This document shows, in pieces, positions 26,782 through 34,196 of a DNA stretch of 64,000 bases. The notes beneath the pieces were generated by a model that searched no databases, was not told the origin of the DNA, and worked only from the letters and a program-made list of their open reading frames with translations. Made by a program: the position numbers and the translations under genes. The stretch's first letter is position 1. Each line of letters starts with the position of its first letter. The stretch comes from Bradyrhizobium sp. CCH5-F6. GTDB taxonomy: Bacteria > Pseudomonadota > Alphaproteobacteria > Rhizobiales > Xanthobacteraceae. Where the stretch lies: contig NZ_LSIC01000050.1 in NCBI RefSeq assembly GCF_001556045.1, positions 43,191 to 107,190 on the forward strand, read 5' to 3'.

Positions 26782-27411
26782 ATGCTCGGCCGCCCCAAAT
26801 TCGTACTTGCCTCCGGTTCGCCGCGTCGGCTGTCGCTGCTCAACCAGGCCGGCATCGAGCCGGACGCGCTCCGGCCGGCCGACGTCGACGAGACGCCGAA
26901 GCGGGGCGAGCTGCCGCGCGCCTGCGCCAACCGCCTCGCGCGGGCCAAGGCCGACGCGGCGCTGAAGTCGGTGCAGCTCGACGACGAGCTGCGCGGCGCC
27001 TTCATCCTTGCCGCCGACACCGTGGTGGCGGTCGGCCGCCGTATCCTGCCCAAGGCCAATCTGGTGGATGAGGCTGCGCAATGCCTGCGGCTGCTGTCGG
27101 GACGCAACCACCGCGTCTACACCGCGATCTGCCTCGTCACGCCGCGCGAGGCATTCCGCCAGCGCCTGGTCGAGACCCGTGTGCGCTTCAAGCGTCTGTC
27201 GGAGGACGACATCCAGGCCTATATCGGCTCCGGCGAATGGCGCGGCAAAGCCGGCGGCTATGCCGTGCAGGGCATCGCCGGCTCCTTCGTGGTCAAGATG
27301 GTGGGGTCCTACACCAACGTCGTCGGCCTGCCGCTCTACGAGACCACGACGCTGCTCGGCGGCGAAGGCTTTCCGATCCGCTTCGGCTGGCTCAACACCA
27401 CCGCGGTGTGA
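26782..27411 (+). CDS. maf: Maf-like nucleotide pyrophosphatase
   Basis: 209 aa from ATG at 26782 ([25 protein letters not shown]). The S-x-S-P-R-R signature, the catalytic acids in [25 protein letters not shown] and [28 protein letters not shown] are all typical. Maf proteins hydrolyse non-canonical or pyrimidine NTPs and influence septation. infA, which sits next to maf in some relatives, is not here. Confidence 0.95.
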   Translation: MLGRPKFVLASGSPRRLSLLNQAGIEPDALRPADVDETPKRGELPRACANRLARAKADAALKSVQLDDELRGAFILAADTVVAVGRRILPKANLVDEAAQCLRLLSGRNHRVYTAICLVTPREAFRQRLVETRVRFKRLSEDDIQAYIGSGEWRGKAGGYAVQGIAGSFVVKMVGSYTNVVGLPLYETTTLLGGEGFPIRFGWLNTTAV

Positions 27412-27567
27412 GCCGCGAGAACCCGCGCCTGCGAGATTCGCGAAAACAACCCCATGCACAGTAGAATTGGCCTCGCGGATTCGTCGGCGACGCCTGCGCC
27501 GCCGTCCGCGGAACCCGTGTGCCGACAGGCGCTTGACCTCTCTCACCCCGCGTAAGCCGCCCCGACC

Positions 27568-27750
27568 ATGGACGACCACGTCAAAACGCCCGCCGCTCCG
27601 CTCAAGCCCTGCCCGATCTGCGGCAAGCCGCAGGCACAGGCCACCCGCCCATTCTGCTCCTCGCGCTGCCGCGACGTCGATCTGAACCGCTGGCTGAAAG
27701 GCACCTATGTCATCCCCGGCCGTGACGATGACGTGGACGACGTCGAATAG
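27568..27750 (+). CDS. yacG: DNA gyrase inhibitor YacG
   Basis: 60 aa. Four cysteines in CPICGKP and [15 protein letters not shown] form the single zinc finger of YacG, followed by the usual acidic tail. YacG binds GyrB and blocks DNA binding by gyrase. It follows maf as in many Rhizobiales. Confidence 0.95.
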   Translation: MDDHVKTPAAPLKPCPICGKPQAQATRPFCSSRCRDVDLNRWLKGTYVIPGRDDDVDDVE

Positions 27751-27760
27751 CTAAGTAATA

Positions 27761-29683
27761 TCAATTCATTAAAGGTGTGGTTGCCACGCCGCGCGGTAGC
27801 AATGGCAGGTTGGCCCCACCTTGTGCACAGCCGGGCCGCGCCCGGCGAAGCCTCTTGGCGAAGCCGGGTGGACAGGCAGCCCTCGGGCCACTATAAACCG
27901 CCCGCTCGATGGGCTTTGGCCCCTCTCTTGGAGCACGCCCAGGTAGCTCAGTTGGTAGAGCATGCGACTGAAAATCGCAGTGTCGGTGGTTCGATTCCGC
28001 CCCTGGGCACCATTCCTGAACAGATTTACGAACCAGGGTCCTCGGTTCGCCGTTCGGGCCGAGCGTGGCCCGGATATTGTCATTCGAGCCGATGATCCGG
28101 ATGGTGCTCTCGCTCACAACGATGGCATCCACAATCGCGCTGAGGTAGGCCTTTCGGGCGGCCACGTCGCCTGACACGAGCTGTTCGCGCATCAAACGGA
28201 TGAAGCGGTCGACGGCCACAGGGTCGATCTCGATCGGGGCCGCGCTGGATTTCCTGGCGTAGTCGAGGGCCTCACGAGCCCGGTCGCGGGTCGTCTTCAA
28301 GGCGGCCACGCGTTCCTTCAGCGTCGGGTCCGTGCCGTCGATGGTGCCGGCCTCAATCGAGGCATAGAGACGTGAGAGGCGTTCTTCAGCATCGGTAACC
28401 TGACGAGCGAGGTCGACCAGGCGGCGGTCAGCAGACGCCTGCCGGTCGTCTCGGCGGGCCTTCAGGTTGGTCAGGATGGCCATCACCCGTTCGGGCTGCA
28501 GAAGCTGATTCAGCAGGGCCTCGACCACGAGCTTCTCGATGACCGGACGAGGAATCTTGCGGTTACTGCAGGAGGCGCCATCGGCGTGCTTATGCGGCCC
28601 CTTTTTGATGGACTGGATGCATTTGTAATAGCTGTAGATGACGCCGGTCCGGGAGGTGCCGGTAGCGGTGGTCAGGGCACAGGACTTGGCGCAGTCGCAA
28701 CGGACGAGGCCGCCCAGCAAGGACGGCGCCGAGACGAGCCGCGGCCCACGAGATCTCGGGCGGCGTGACACCAGCAGGGCCTGAACCGCCTCGAAGGTCG
28801 CCGGGTCGATGATGACGGGAATTTCGTATTCGATGATCTCGGACTGCGCCTTGCGCTCGCCGTCGCCCTTGCGATCAAACTCGTTGAAGTTCCGCACGCC
28901 GGTGTAGGCGCGGCGCGTGAGCATTTCGTGGACGGTGCCGGTCCCGAACAGCGAACCGTTGCGCGAGCGATAGCCGCTCGCGTTCAGCCACTCCGCGATC
29001 TTCTTCGTGCCCAGCGGGCCGCTATTGCCGTCGCCGTTCTTGGCCAGATCGAAGGCGCGGATCACCACTTCCGCTTCAACCGGTTCGATGGCAAGCTTTT
29101 TCTTCTGTTTGTTGCCGATGACCTCTGCGTCGATGGATTTGTAGCCAAAGGGAATGATGCCGCCGTTGGAGTAGCCGAGCTGAGCATTGGCCTTCATCGT
29201 TCTCATCGTGGAACGACTGGTCTCCTTAGACTGGTATTCGTTGACGATACCGATGAACTTCCTGAACATGTCGCCGGTGTCATCGTTCGCCAGCGGCTCG
29301 GCGTGCGAGATTAGCTCCACCTTATGCTTGCGCAGGGTTTGGACGGTCAGCTCTTGCTCGACTTGGTTTCGGAAAGCCCGCGAAAACGAATACACCATGA
29401 TCGCGTCGACAGTGCGCGTGCCGTCGGTCGCGCGCGCAATCATCTGCTCGAACGCCGGCCGCTTCATGTTGGTCGCAGTCTCACCCTCTTCGCGGAAGAT
29501 GCCGGCGATATGGTCGCCGTCGCGCTTGCAGCGCGCGATCAAATTCTTTTCCTGTGAGTTGAGGCTGAGCTGGTTACTGCTCTGCTTTTCAGTTGAGACG
29601 CGAATATAAATCAGGACATTGCGCGGCCGCGGCCCGGCGGCGTTGTCGGGAGCTTCTGAGACTTGAAGGTTCTTGCGGGCCAT
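27761..29683 (-). CDS. Large serine recombinase, probable integrase; frame runs through tRNA-Phe
   Basis: Start ATG at 29683 (MARKNLQVSEAP) with GAGGAAG upstream. The resolvase domain begins VLIYIRVSTEKQSSNQ, with the catalytic serine in RVST near residue 29 and YSFSRAFRN. The recombinase domain holds the GYSNGGIIPFGYK and RRAYTGVRNFNEF blocks. A Cys-rich zinc ribbon (CDCAKSC...YYKC...CSNRK) and a coiled-coil follow. From about 28012 downward the frame is tRNA-Phe read antisense, then chromosomal flank to a stop at 27761, so the last ~85 residues are host-encoded. The recombinase presumably integrates and excises the element at tRNA-Phe. Confidence 0.85.
   Translation of the reverse strand: MARKNLQVSEAPDNAAGPRPRNVLIYIRVSTEKQSSNQLSLNSQEKNLIARCKRDGDHIAGIFREEGETATNMKRPAFEQMIARATDGTRTVDAIMVYSFSRAFRNQVEQELTVQTLRKHKVELISHAEPLANDDTGDMFRKFIGIVNEYQSKETSRSTMRTMKANAQLGYSNGGIIPFGYKSIDAEVIGNKQKKKLAIEPVEAEVVIRAFDLAKNGDGNSGPLGTKKIAEWLNASGYRSRNGSLFGTGTVHEMLTRRAYTGVRNFNEFDRKGDGERKAQSEIIEYEIPVIIDPATFEAVQALLVSRRPRSRGPRLVSAPSLLGGLVRCDCAKSCALTTATGTSRTGVIYSYYKCIQSIKKGPHKHADGASCSNRKIPRPVIEKLVVEALLNQLLQPERVMAILTNLKARRDDRQASADRRLVDLARQVTDAEERLSRLYASIEAGTIDGTDPTLKERVAALKTTRDRAREALDYARKSSAAPIEIDPVAVDRFIRLMREQLVSGDVAARKAYLSAIVDAIVVSESTIRIIGSNDNIRATLGPNGEPRTLVRKSVQEWCPGAESNHRHCDFQSHALPTELPGRAPREGPKPIERAVYSGPRAACPPGFAKRLRRARPGCAQGGANLPLLPRGVATTPLMN
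27937..28012 (+). tRNA. tRNA-Phe (anticodon GAA), integration target of the element
   Basis: Acceptor GCCCAGG pairs with CCTGGGC, D-arm GCTC-AGTTGGTA-GAGC, anticodon stem TGCGA/TCGCA with loop CTGAAAA, T-arm GGTGG-TTCGATT-CCGCC, and an encoded CCA end at 28010-28012. The anticodon GAA gives phenylalanine. The serine recombinase frame abuts its 3' end, so the gene looks like the attachment site of the mobile element. Confidence 0.96.
27990..28016. other. Presumed attachment site (attL) at the 3' end of tRNA-Phe
   Basis: The join between chromosome and element falls in or just after the T-arm and acceptor of tRNA-Phe, because element-type coding begins immediately beyond the CCA. I searched the rest of the window by eye for a second copy of the tRNA 3' end and found none, so the core and attR remain undefined. 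Confidence 0.45.
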
Positions 29684-29726
29684 CGGCAGCTTCCTCACGC
29701 GATACAGAAGAAAAGAGTCTATCGAT

Positions 29727-29769
29727 GCAGGGGAATCAGGGGAAGTGATACTTCGCCTGACTCCCCTGC
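29727..29769. promoter_or_regulatory. 43-base dyad upstream of the recombinase gene
   Basis: GCAGGGGAATCAGGGGAAGT and ACTTCGCCTGACTCCCCTGC are complementary in 18 of 20 positions around a three-base loop. It lies between the stop of the upstream minus-strand gene and the recombinase start. It could terminate the former or be an operator controlling integrase expression. T-rich sequence follows only after a dozen bases, which weakens the terminator reading. Confidence 0.5.
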
Positions 29770-29779
29770 AGGGTTAAGA

Positions 29780-30148
29780 TCAGGGAAGCGGGACCTCGTT
29801 TGCGACCACATTCCACCGCTGCCGGAAGCCCTCCCACAGAAGCTCTCTGTTGGTGGCGAGCAGCAACTCAAACGTCTCCTGGGCGCCGTTCGGAATGCGA
29901 CGGAAGCCTTCCACGAACATGTCGTGACGCTGCTCTTCCGTGAGCTCGCGCAACTGGCGGATCGCCGGCAGCCGACCGAGCACCCTGAAGCAGCTCTCCG
30001 GATCGGGGGCGAAATCGGTCTTGTTGGCGATCGCATCGATCGATGCGAGCACCAACCCCAGCGCGGCCTCAACGGCGAAGTTGGCGAAGTGCTCGACCTG
30101 CATGCGAGGCATGGTGTTGGTGTCGAGCGGGAGGTTGTTGTCGGGCAT
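29780..30148 (-). CDS. Hypothetical protein of the mobile element (122 aa)
   Basis: Start ATG at 30148 (MPDNNLPLDTNTMPRMQVEHFANF) with AAAGGAC upstream. A soluble, helical, acidic protein: VEAALGLVLASIDAIANKTDFAPDPESCFRVLGRLPAIRQLRELTEEQ and FVEGFRRIPNGAQETFELLLATN. No recognised domain. It lies directly upstream of the recombinase on the same strand and just downstream of another unknown, so it may help control excision, but there is no direct evidence. Confidence 0.6.
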   Translation of the reverse strand: MPDNNLPLDTNTMPRMQVEHFANFAVEAALGLVLASIDAIANKTDFAPDPESCFRVLGRLPAIRQLRELTEEQRHDMFVEGFRRIPNGAQETFELLLATNRELLWEGFRQRWNVVANEVPLP

Positions 30149-30170
30149 GGTCGCAGTCCTTTCGGTTGGT

Positions 30171-30449
30171 TTAAGGAGACGTCTTGCGAGAAGGAGCGAA
30201 GACGTCATCGAGCACCGCCGAGAAATAACGCTCGATGGCGTCGAGCTCGGCGGGCGCGATGGGAGTGGGATCCGCGACCTCATTGATCACGGTCCAGAAC
30301 TCGGGGTCTGACGGCCGCAAGTGGCCAGAGGGGCCACGAACCTGTGCCGTCCTGGTCGGCCTCGTGCCGGTCGCCAGTGGCTGCGGGAGCGTGGCCGGTG
30401 CTGTCTCTCGCGGCCGCAACCGGATCTTGGTGATGCGTGATTTAGCCAC
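30171..30449 (-). CDS. Hypothetical protein of the mobile element (about 92 aa)
   Basis: Probable GTG start at 30449 (VAKSRITKIRLRPRETAPAT). It has a basic, Pro/Thr-rich N-terminal half and an acidic C-terminal half (DPEFWTVINEVADPTPIAPAELDAIERYFSAVLDDVF). No family recognised. The frame stays open upstream, but that part overlaps a relaxase remnant in another frame. It ends 22 bases before the next minus-strand gene. Confidence 0.5.
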   Translation of the reverse strand: MAKSRITKIRLRPRETAPATLPQPLATGTRPTRTAQVRGPSGHLRPSDPEFWTVINEVADPTPIAPAELDAIERYFSAVLDDVFAPSRKTSP

Positions 30450-30675
30450 GGCCGGCCCCCGCAGCATTGCTGAGCGTAAGATCAAGGCTGCAAGCCTTGA
30501 ATTGGAGCCGGGTCGGCCAGCTGGCAGAACGGACCTGGTGTCGTTCGCCGAAGCTGCCCTGGGATGAGGCCCAACGGCTTGCGGGCTCACCGCAGCCGAG
30601 ATGATACCCGTGCTGCCTGGTGAACCTGCTCGCCGTTGTTTTCGCTGCGATCGCCGCAACCACGAAAGCCTCCAT
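30442..30675 (-). pseudogene. Decayed 5' fragment of a second MobF relaxase gene
   Basis: From ATG at 30675 the frame reads MEAFVVAAIAAKTTASRFTR, then HGYHLGCGEPASRWASSQGSFG, parallel to residues 1-43 of the intact relaxase at 36875 (MEADVVATIAAGTTARYYSK). It then jumps to LDLTLSN, equivalent to residues 84-88, so about 40 codons are lost, and it ends soon after. Its upstream DNA also shares the 17-base motif with the intact gene. Confidence 0.75.
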
Positions 30676-30712
30676 CAAAGGAGGCTGTCTGTAGTGACGT
30701 TTAGCGGATCAG

Positions 30713-30729
30713 GTTGCAGACCAATTGAA
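30713..30729 (-). promoter_or_regulatory. Element motif copy 1 (upstream of relaxase fragment)
   Basis: Minus strand TTCAATTGGTCTGCAAC, 38 bases upstream of the fragment's ATG. Identical to the copy at 38543 and one base different from those at 36914 and 47700, always in the same orientation relative to the next gene. Probable shared promoter or operator of the element. Confidence 0.6.
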
Positions 30730-31130
30730 CAAGATCGGTGCTGTCTTGGTCGACGCCCGCGTTGACGGTCGTTGCAAGAGTTGGATTTTAGATAAAACGT
30801 AGAGAAGCCTTTCGATCGTTCGGCATAAGTTGCCAATACTCAAGCGTTCGGCTTCAGCAAGTGCGCGGCAACGTACTTGAGCCGGACAGCGTCTGTCCGA
30901 GAAGGGACCATAACGGTTGCGAGTTTCTCGCTTCTGGCTCTCGCAACGGCGCCCGCTCATGTAGCAGTGGCATTGGGCCGCGCTTAGCCACGCTCGTGCG
31001 CCGTCGATCGCGCGCGCCCGCTGGTTTGGCAACACGTTTAGGACAGGAATCCGCCACAAGAACGTTTTATCGCCAACGCCAAGAGATTTTCTGGAGCCGC
31101 GCTCAATGACGCGGACTTGTGGAGCTGAAT
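30730..31130. other. Intergenic stretch of the mobile element
   Basis: About 400 bases of lower GC than the chromosome with no convincing gene on either strand. It contains the presumed upstream control region of the relaxase fragment on one side and of the small gene at 31131 on the other. Nothing else recognised. Confidence 0.4.
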
Positions 31131-31325
31131 ATGCCCTTTAATCGCGAAGTCTTCCGAGATGAGCTTCGACATTTGATCGACCGACACATAGGCCCATCAA
31201 GCAGCCTCAAGGATTATATTGACATATTCGAGGAGCTGGAACGCGAGCAAGAGCGGCTTGGAGCTGATGGTGACAGGGCTGCAGGTTTCGCACCCGAGGA
31301 AATGGACAACGCCGGGAGGTGTTAA
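31131..31325 (+). CDS. Small hypothetical protein (64 aa)
   Basis: ATG at 31131 (MPFNREVFRDELRHLIDRHIG) with GGAG upstream; an in-frame GTG four codons earlier is less likely. The protein is acidic and helical (SLKDYIDIFEELEREQERLGADGD), ending soon after. No family recognised. It could be a small element-borne regulator or antitoxin, but nothing in the sequence shows it. Confidence 0.45.
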   Translation: MPFNREVFRDELRHLIDRHIGPSSSLKDYIDIFEELEREQERLGADGDRAAGFAPEEMDNAGRC

Positions 31326-31441
31326 CAGCTCTGGGGAGTTCCCCGACCAAGTTGGCACCGCACCGCCTCAACGATCCAGGCCTCACGTCGAGCATCTCTT
31401 GCGATTTTTCGGGCGAGGGGAGCAGCGGCTATAGGAGGTGC

Positions 31442-31792
31442 CTAGCCTCGTGCCTTCTTCACCATCTCTATTAGGCGCAGCGTGTCGGTCTTTGGCTTCT
31501 TTTTATCGGATTGAAGACGCGCGCCCGCCGACTTGACTATCAAAACTTTTTCGACGACGACCGTCTGTCCGATTTTCTTGCTCGTCGCCGTGACAAGCCT
31601 TCTGAAGGCGCTCCGCGCCTCCTCCACCAGCGGAAACGATCCAACTAAAGTGGTATTCGGCAGCCGCTTAATTTCCCCATTTTCCATGGGAAGCCAAACA
31701 TCAAACCCGTATTCGCTCGCGAGCTCAAGTAACGCGGGATGCGGATCAGGCGTTGCTTTCTTAATATCATAGCTAACAAAAAAGCGTGGCAT
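31442..31792 (-). CDS. SinR/Cas2-like small ferredoxin-fold protein
   Basis: 116 aa from ATG at 31792 (MPRFFVSYDIKKATPDPHPALLELASEYGF) with GAGGA at a good distance. The opening hydrophobic strand F-F-V-S-Y-D-I followed by a helix and a W-L-P/N-T-T-L strand is the pattern of Cas2-type and SinR-like proteins, which share a ferredoxin fold. The C-terminal half adds VVVEKVLIVKSAG and a basic, Lys-rich tail. No CRISPR array or cas1 is nearby, so it is not a CRISPR adaptation gene. Function unknown; nuclease or binding activity would be a guess. Confidence 0.5.
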   Translation of the reverse strand: MPRFFVSYDIKKATPDPHPALLELASEYGFDVWLPMENGEIKRLPNTTLVGSFPLVEEARSAFRRLVTATSKKIGQTVVVEKVLIVKSAGARLQSDKKKPKTDTLRLIEMVKKARG

Positions 31793-32538
31793 CCCATCCT
31801 CAGCTATTGCGTGCCCGGAAATATCAGCAGGGGAAATTACGGCTACCCAACCTCTCACGTCAACCGCGGAAGAATAAGCCAAGGGGCTCCGATAATTGGA
31901 GAGCGCTTCATCGTGATTCAAAACACGACTCAGCGACATTTCGTGGCTGACCAAGCCCCGCCGGCGAAGATTTTGGCGCATATCGTGGTGAGCCCCAGAG
32001 CAAGATCTCTGCAAAACCTGCTGGCCATTTCTATCGAGCCTGTCCATTACGGCTCGGCGCCTGTAAACGGCGGGGCTTGAGCGCGATTACTGCGCGTCAA
32101 CCACGCGGCATTCAAAAAGAAAGCCGACCCGGGCGAGTAACTGATCGTCAATGTTGCGCGCGCTAACGGGTTTGACGACGCACTGCCACAAGGTACTCGC
32201 CGACCTGACAGTAGTTTCCGGCGTCAATCCAGAAGACGCGATCAGAGCAATCCAAGAGGAACTAGCGTTGATTGAAGCCGGCTCGAAGAACTGACGCCTC
32301 CGCTCGATTCTGCCAGATAATTTGACCAGGAAGAAGAGCCACTGTGAGACTATTCGCCAGCCCTGATGTTCCACTTGTAGCGTCCTGGTATTTCAGGAGG
32401 GCGGCGGCTTCATCTGCCGGCACACTGAACAGGTATGAGCCAGGCGACGGCAGTCCCTAACATGATCGTCAACCCGTACGACATCGAGGCGGGCAAAGCC
32501 GTTGTGGTTTGAAATGACCCGAGGGAGGGAAAGCTGCA
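31793..32538. other. Mostly non-coding 750 bases of the element
   Basis: No gene with both an RBS and a recognisable protein. The best short candidate is 32151-32294 on the plus strand (see separate entry). A 25-codon plus-strand frame at 32435-32512 has a weak start. The stretch ends with the GGGAGG RBS of the next gene. Confidence 0.35.
32151..32294 (+). CDS. Possible small protein or remnant (47 aa)
   Basis: ATG at 32151 to TGA at 32294, reading MLRALTGLTTHCHKVLADLT and then a coherent helical stretch VNPEDAIRAIQEELALIEAG. The composition is protein-like, but no RBS is seen. It may be the end of a lost gene. Confidence 0.25.
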   Translation: MLRALTGLTTHCHKVLADLTVVSGVNPEDAIRAIQEELALIEAGSKN

Positions 32539-33114
32539 GTGACGACTTGGTTTTACGCTGATCCGCATTTTTTCCACGCATCGCCGGATAAAGCAGACGG
32601 CATTATCCGAATGTGTAACCGGCCGTTCGCGAATGGACGCGAGATGAACGAGGCGATGGCTGCATCGTGGCGCACCGTCGTGCGGCCCGACGACGAGATC
32701 ATCGTCGTCGGTGACTTTGCTCACCGAGCCGATCCGGTTGAGCTTCGCAAGCTGTTCGACAGCCTACCAGGACGCAAACATTTGGTAGCAGGCAATCACG
32801 ACGGCGAGGCCACAAAGGGCCTCGGCTGGGAATCGGTCCGCGATGTCGCGTATGAGACGATCGAGAGCACCAAATGCGTAATCTGCCACTATCGATGGGC
32901 GAGCTGGCCCGGGTCTCGCAAGCCGACCACATTGATGTTATATGGGCATCATCACGGCAAGATGCCCGGCAACCAGCAGTCCGCTGACATCGGCGTCGAT
33001 GTCATGGGCATCGCTCCGGTCCGCCTTGCTACCATCAAGGCTTACATGGCGAAACTGCCGCCACGCGTGGATCTGGAGGGCAGAGATATCGAGAACAATG
33101 GAGTGGTGCCGTGA
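32539..33114 (+). CDS. Metallophosphoesterase, first of a tandem pair
   Basis: 191 aa starting MTTWFYADPHFFHASPDKADG behind GGGAGG. It has the calcineurin-like phosphoesterase blocks: D-P-H near residue 8, IIVVGDFAHRAD near residue 54, LVAGNHDGEA near residue 82, ICHYRW near residue 115 and the G-H-H-H at 137 that completes the dinuclear metal site. It is of the small phage/plasmid-type. The next gene, also a metallophosphoesterase, overlaps it by four bases (ATGA-type), so the two are co-translated. Substrate unknown; nucleic-acid ends, nucleotides or a protein phosphate are all possible. Confidence 0.88.
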   Translation: MTTWFYADPHFFHASPDKADGIIRMCNRPFANGREMNEAMAASWRTVVRPDDEIIVVGDFAHRADPVELRKLFDSLPGRKHLVAGNHDGEATKGLGWESVRDVAYETIESTKCVICHYRWASWPGSRKPTTLMLYGHHHGKMPGNQQSADIGVDVMGIAPVRLATIKAYMAKLPPRVDLEGRDIENNGVVP

Positions 33115-34070
33115 TCCGCATTAATCCGGTTTCTGACCTGCACGTCGATATCGAGCGCAATGGGCTCGGCAGCATGCCGCGCATCGACGCAGACGTGACC
33201 GTAGTCGCAGGCGACGCCGCCGCGCCCGGCACGCTGGCATTGCGGCATGTCCGCGAGCTTTACCCCGATCGCGACCGGCCGCTCATCTACGTCCCCGGAA
33301 ATCACGACTTTTATTCCTTTCACGACAAGCACCGTCCGGACCTCAAGACCACGTGGGAGGAGCAGCGCGCGCGGATGCCTGAGGTCGCGGAGGAACTCGG
33401 GATCATCCTTCTCGATGATGCATCAGTTGAGATCGGCCGCGTCCTTTTTGTCGGCGCTACGCTGTGGACGGATTTCATGACCAGGTCTCCGTACGTGATG
33501 TTCGGCGACGCGGTGCGCGCGGCCACGACGCAGATGAACGATTACCGTTTAATAAAGACTGGCGCCGGCCGGTCGAAGGACCGGCTCCGCCCCGGTCAGA
33601 CGATCGACGCCCACAAGGCCTCAGTCGCGTACATCGAGAAGGCTCTCGCTATGCGTCCGGCGGGCCAGGACGCAGTCGTCATCACGCACATGGCGCCGTC
33701 GCCGCGGTCGCTGCTCCACTGGCCGACGATCACGGACCTGGACTGGTGCTACGCCAGCGATGTCGAGCGACTGATGACCGGCGGCGCCCCGCCGGCGCTG
33801 TGGCTACACGGTCATGTGCACAGCAGCCGCGACTATTGCGTCGGCGGAACGCGGATTGTTTGCAACCCGCGCGGTTATCCGGCGCCCGGCGGCAAGCGCG
33901 AGAATCCAGATTTCGATGCGGGCATGATCGTCGAGGTCGATGGGAGGCCTTCCCTTCAGACCGAGGTCGTGACCGGTAGCCAGCATGTGGCAGACATCGC
34001 AGCCAAGCGAACGGCAGACAACGTCAGGCAGGTGCACGCGCAAAACATCAGCGCGGCAGCGGAAATGTAG
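33111..34070 (+). CDS. Metallophosphoesterase, second of a tandem pair
   Basis: 319 aa starting MIRINPVSDLHVDIE. Metal-ligand blocks are complete: SDLHVD near residue 8, VTVVAGDAAAPG near residue 29, YVPGNHDFY near residue 60, VVITHMAPS near residue 189 and WLHGHVHSS near residue 229. It is larger than its partner and has an extra 100-residue middle with MNDYRLIKTGAG. It overlaps the first by four bases, and a convergent relaxase gene follows. Two different phosphoesterases in one transcript on a mobile element suggest a joint pathway or a defence/anti-defence role. That is inference. Confidence 0.88.
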   Translation: MIRINPVSDLHVDIERNGLGSMPRIDADVTVVAGDAAAPGTLALRHVRELYPDRDRPLIYVPGNHDFYSFHDKHRPDLKTTWEEQRARMPEVAEELGIILLDDASVEIGRVLFVGATLWTDFMTRSPYVMFGDAVRAATTQMNDYRLIKTGAGRSKDRLRPGQTIDAHKASVAYIEKALAMRPAGQDAVVITHMAPSPRSLLHWPTITDLDWCYASDVERLMTGGAPPALWLHGHVHSSRDYCVGGTRIVCNPRGYPAPGGKRENPDFDAGMIVEVDGRPSLQTEVVTGSQHVADIAAKRTADNVRQVHAQNISAAAEM

Positions 34071-34196
34071 GCTGCCGCACGAATACACCCTGTCTGGCTT
34101 TCTCTTTGAGGAATTTGACCTGCCGCCTGTTGTTGTTCGCTCTTTACGAAGCGCGATTTGGCGCTTCGATGAGGATAAGCTCCGTGCATCCGCGCC

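Noticed and set aside
27769..28083. A minus-strand frame reading through tRNA-Phe with GAQGRNRTTD-type sequence
   Set aside because: This is the well-known spurious translation of antisense tRNA. It is not a gene.
31442..31792. CRISPR adaptation gene
   Set aside because: No repeats with regular spacers and no cas1 in the window; Cas2-like fold alone does not make a CRISPR system.
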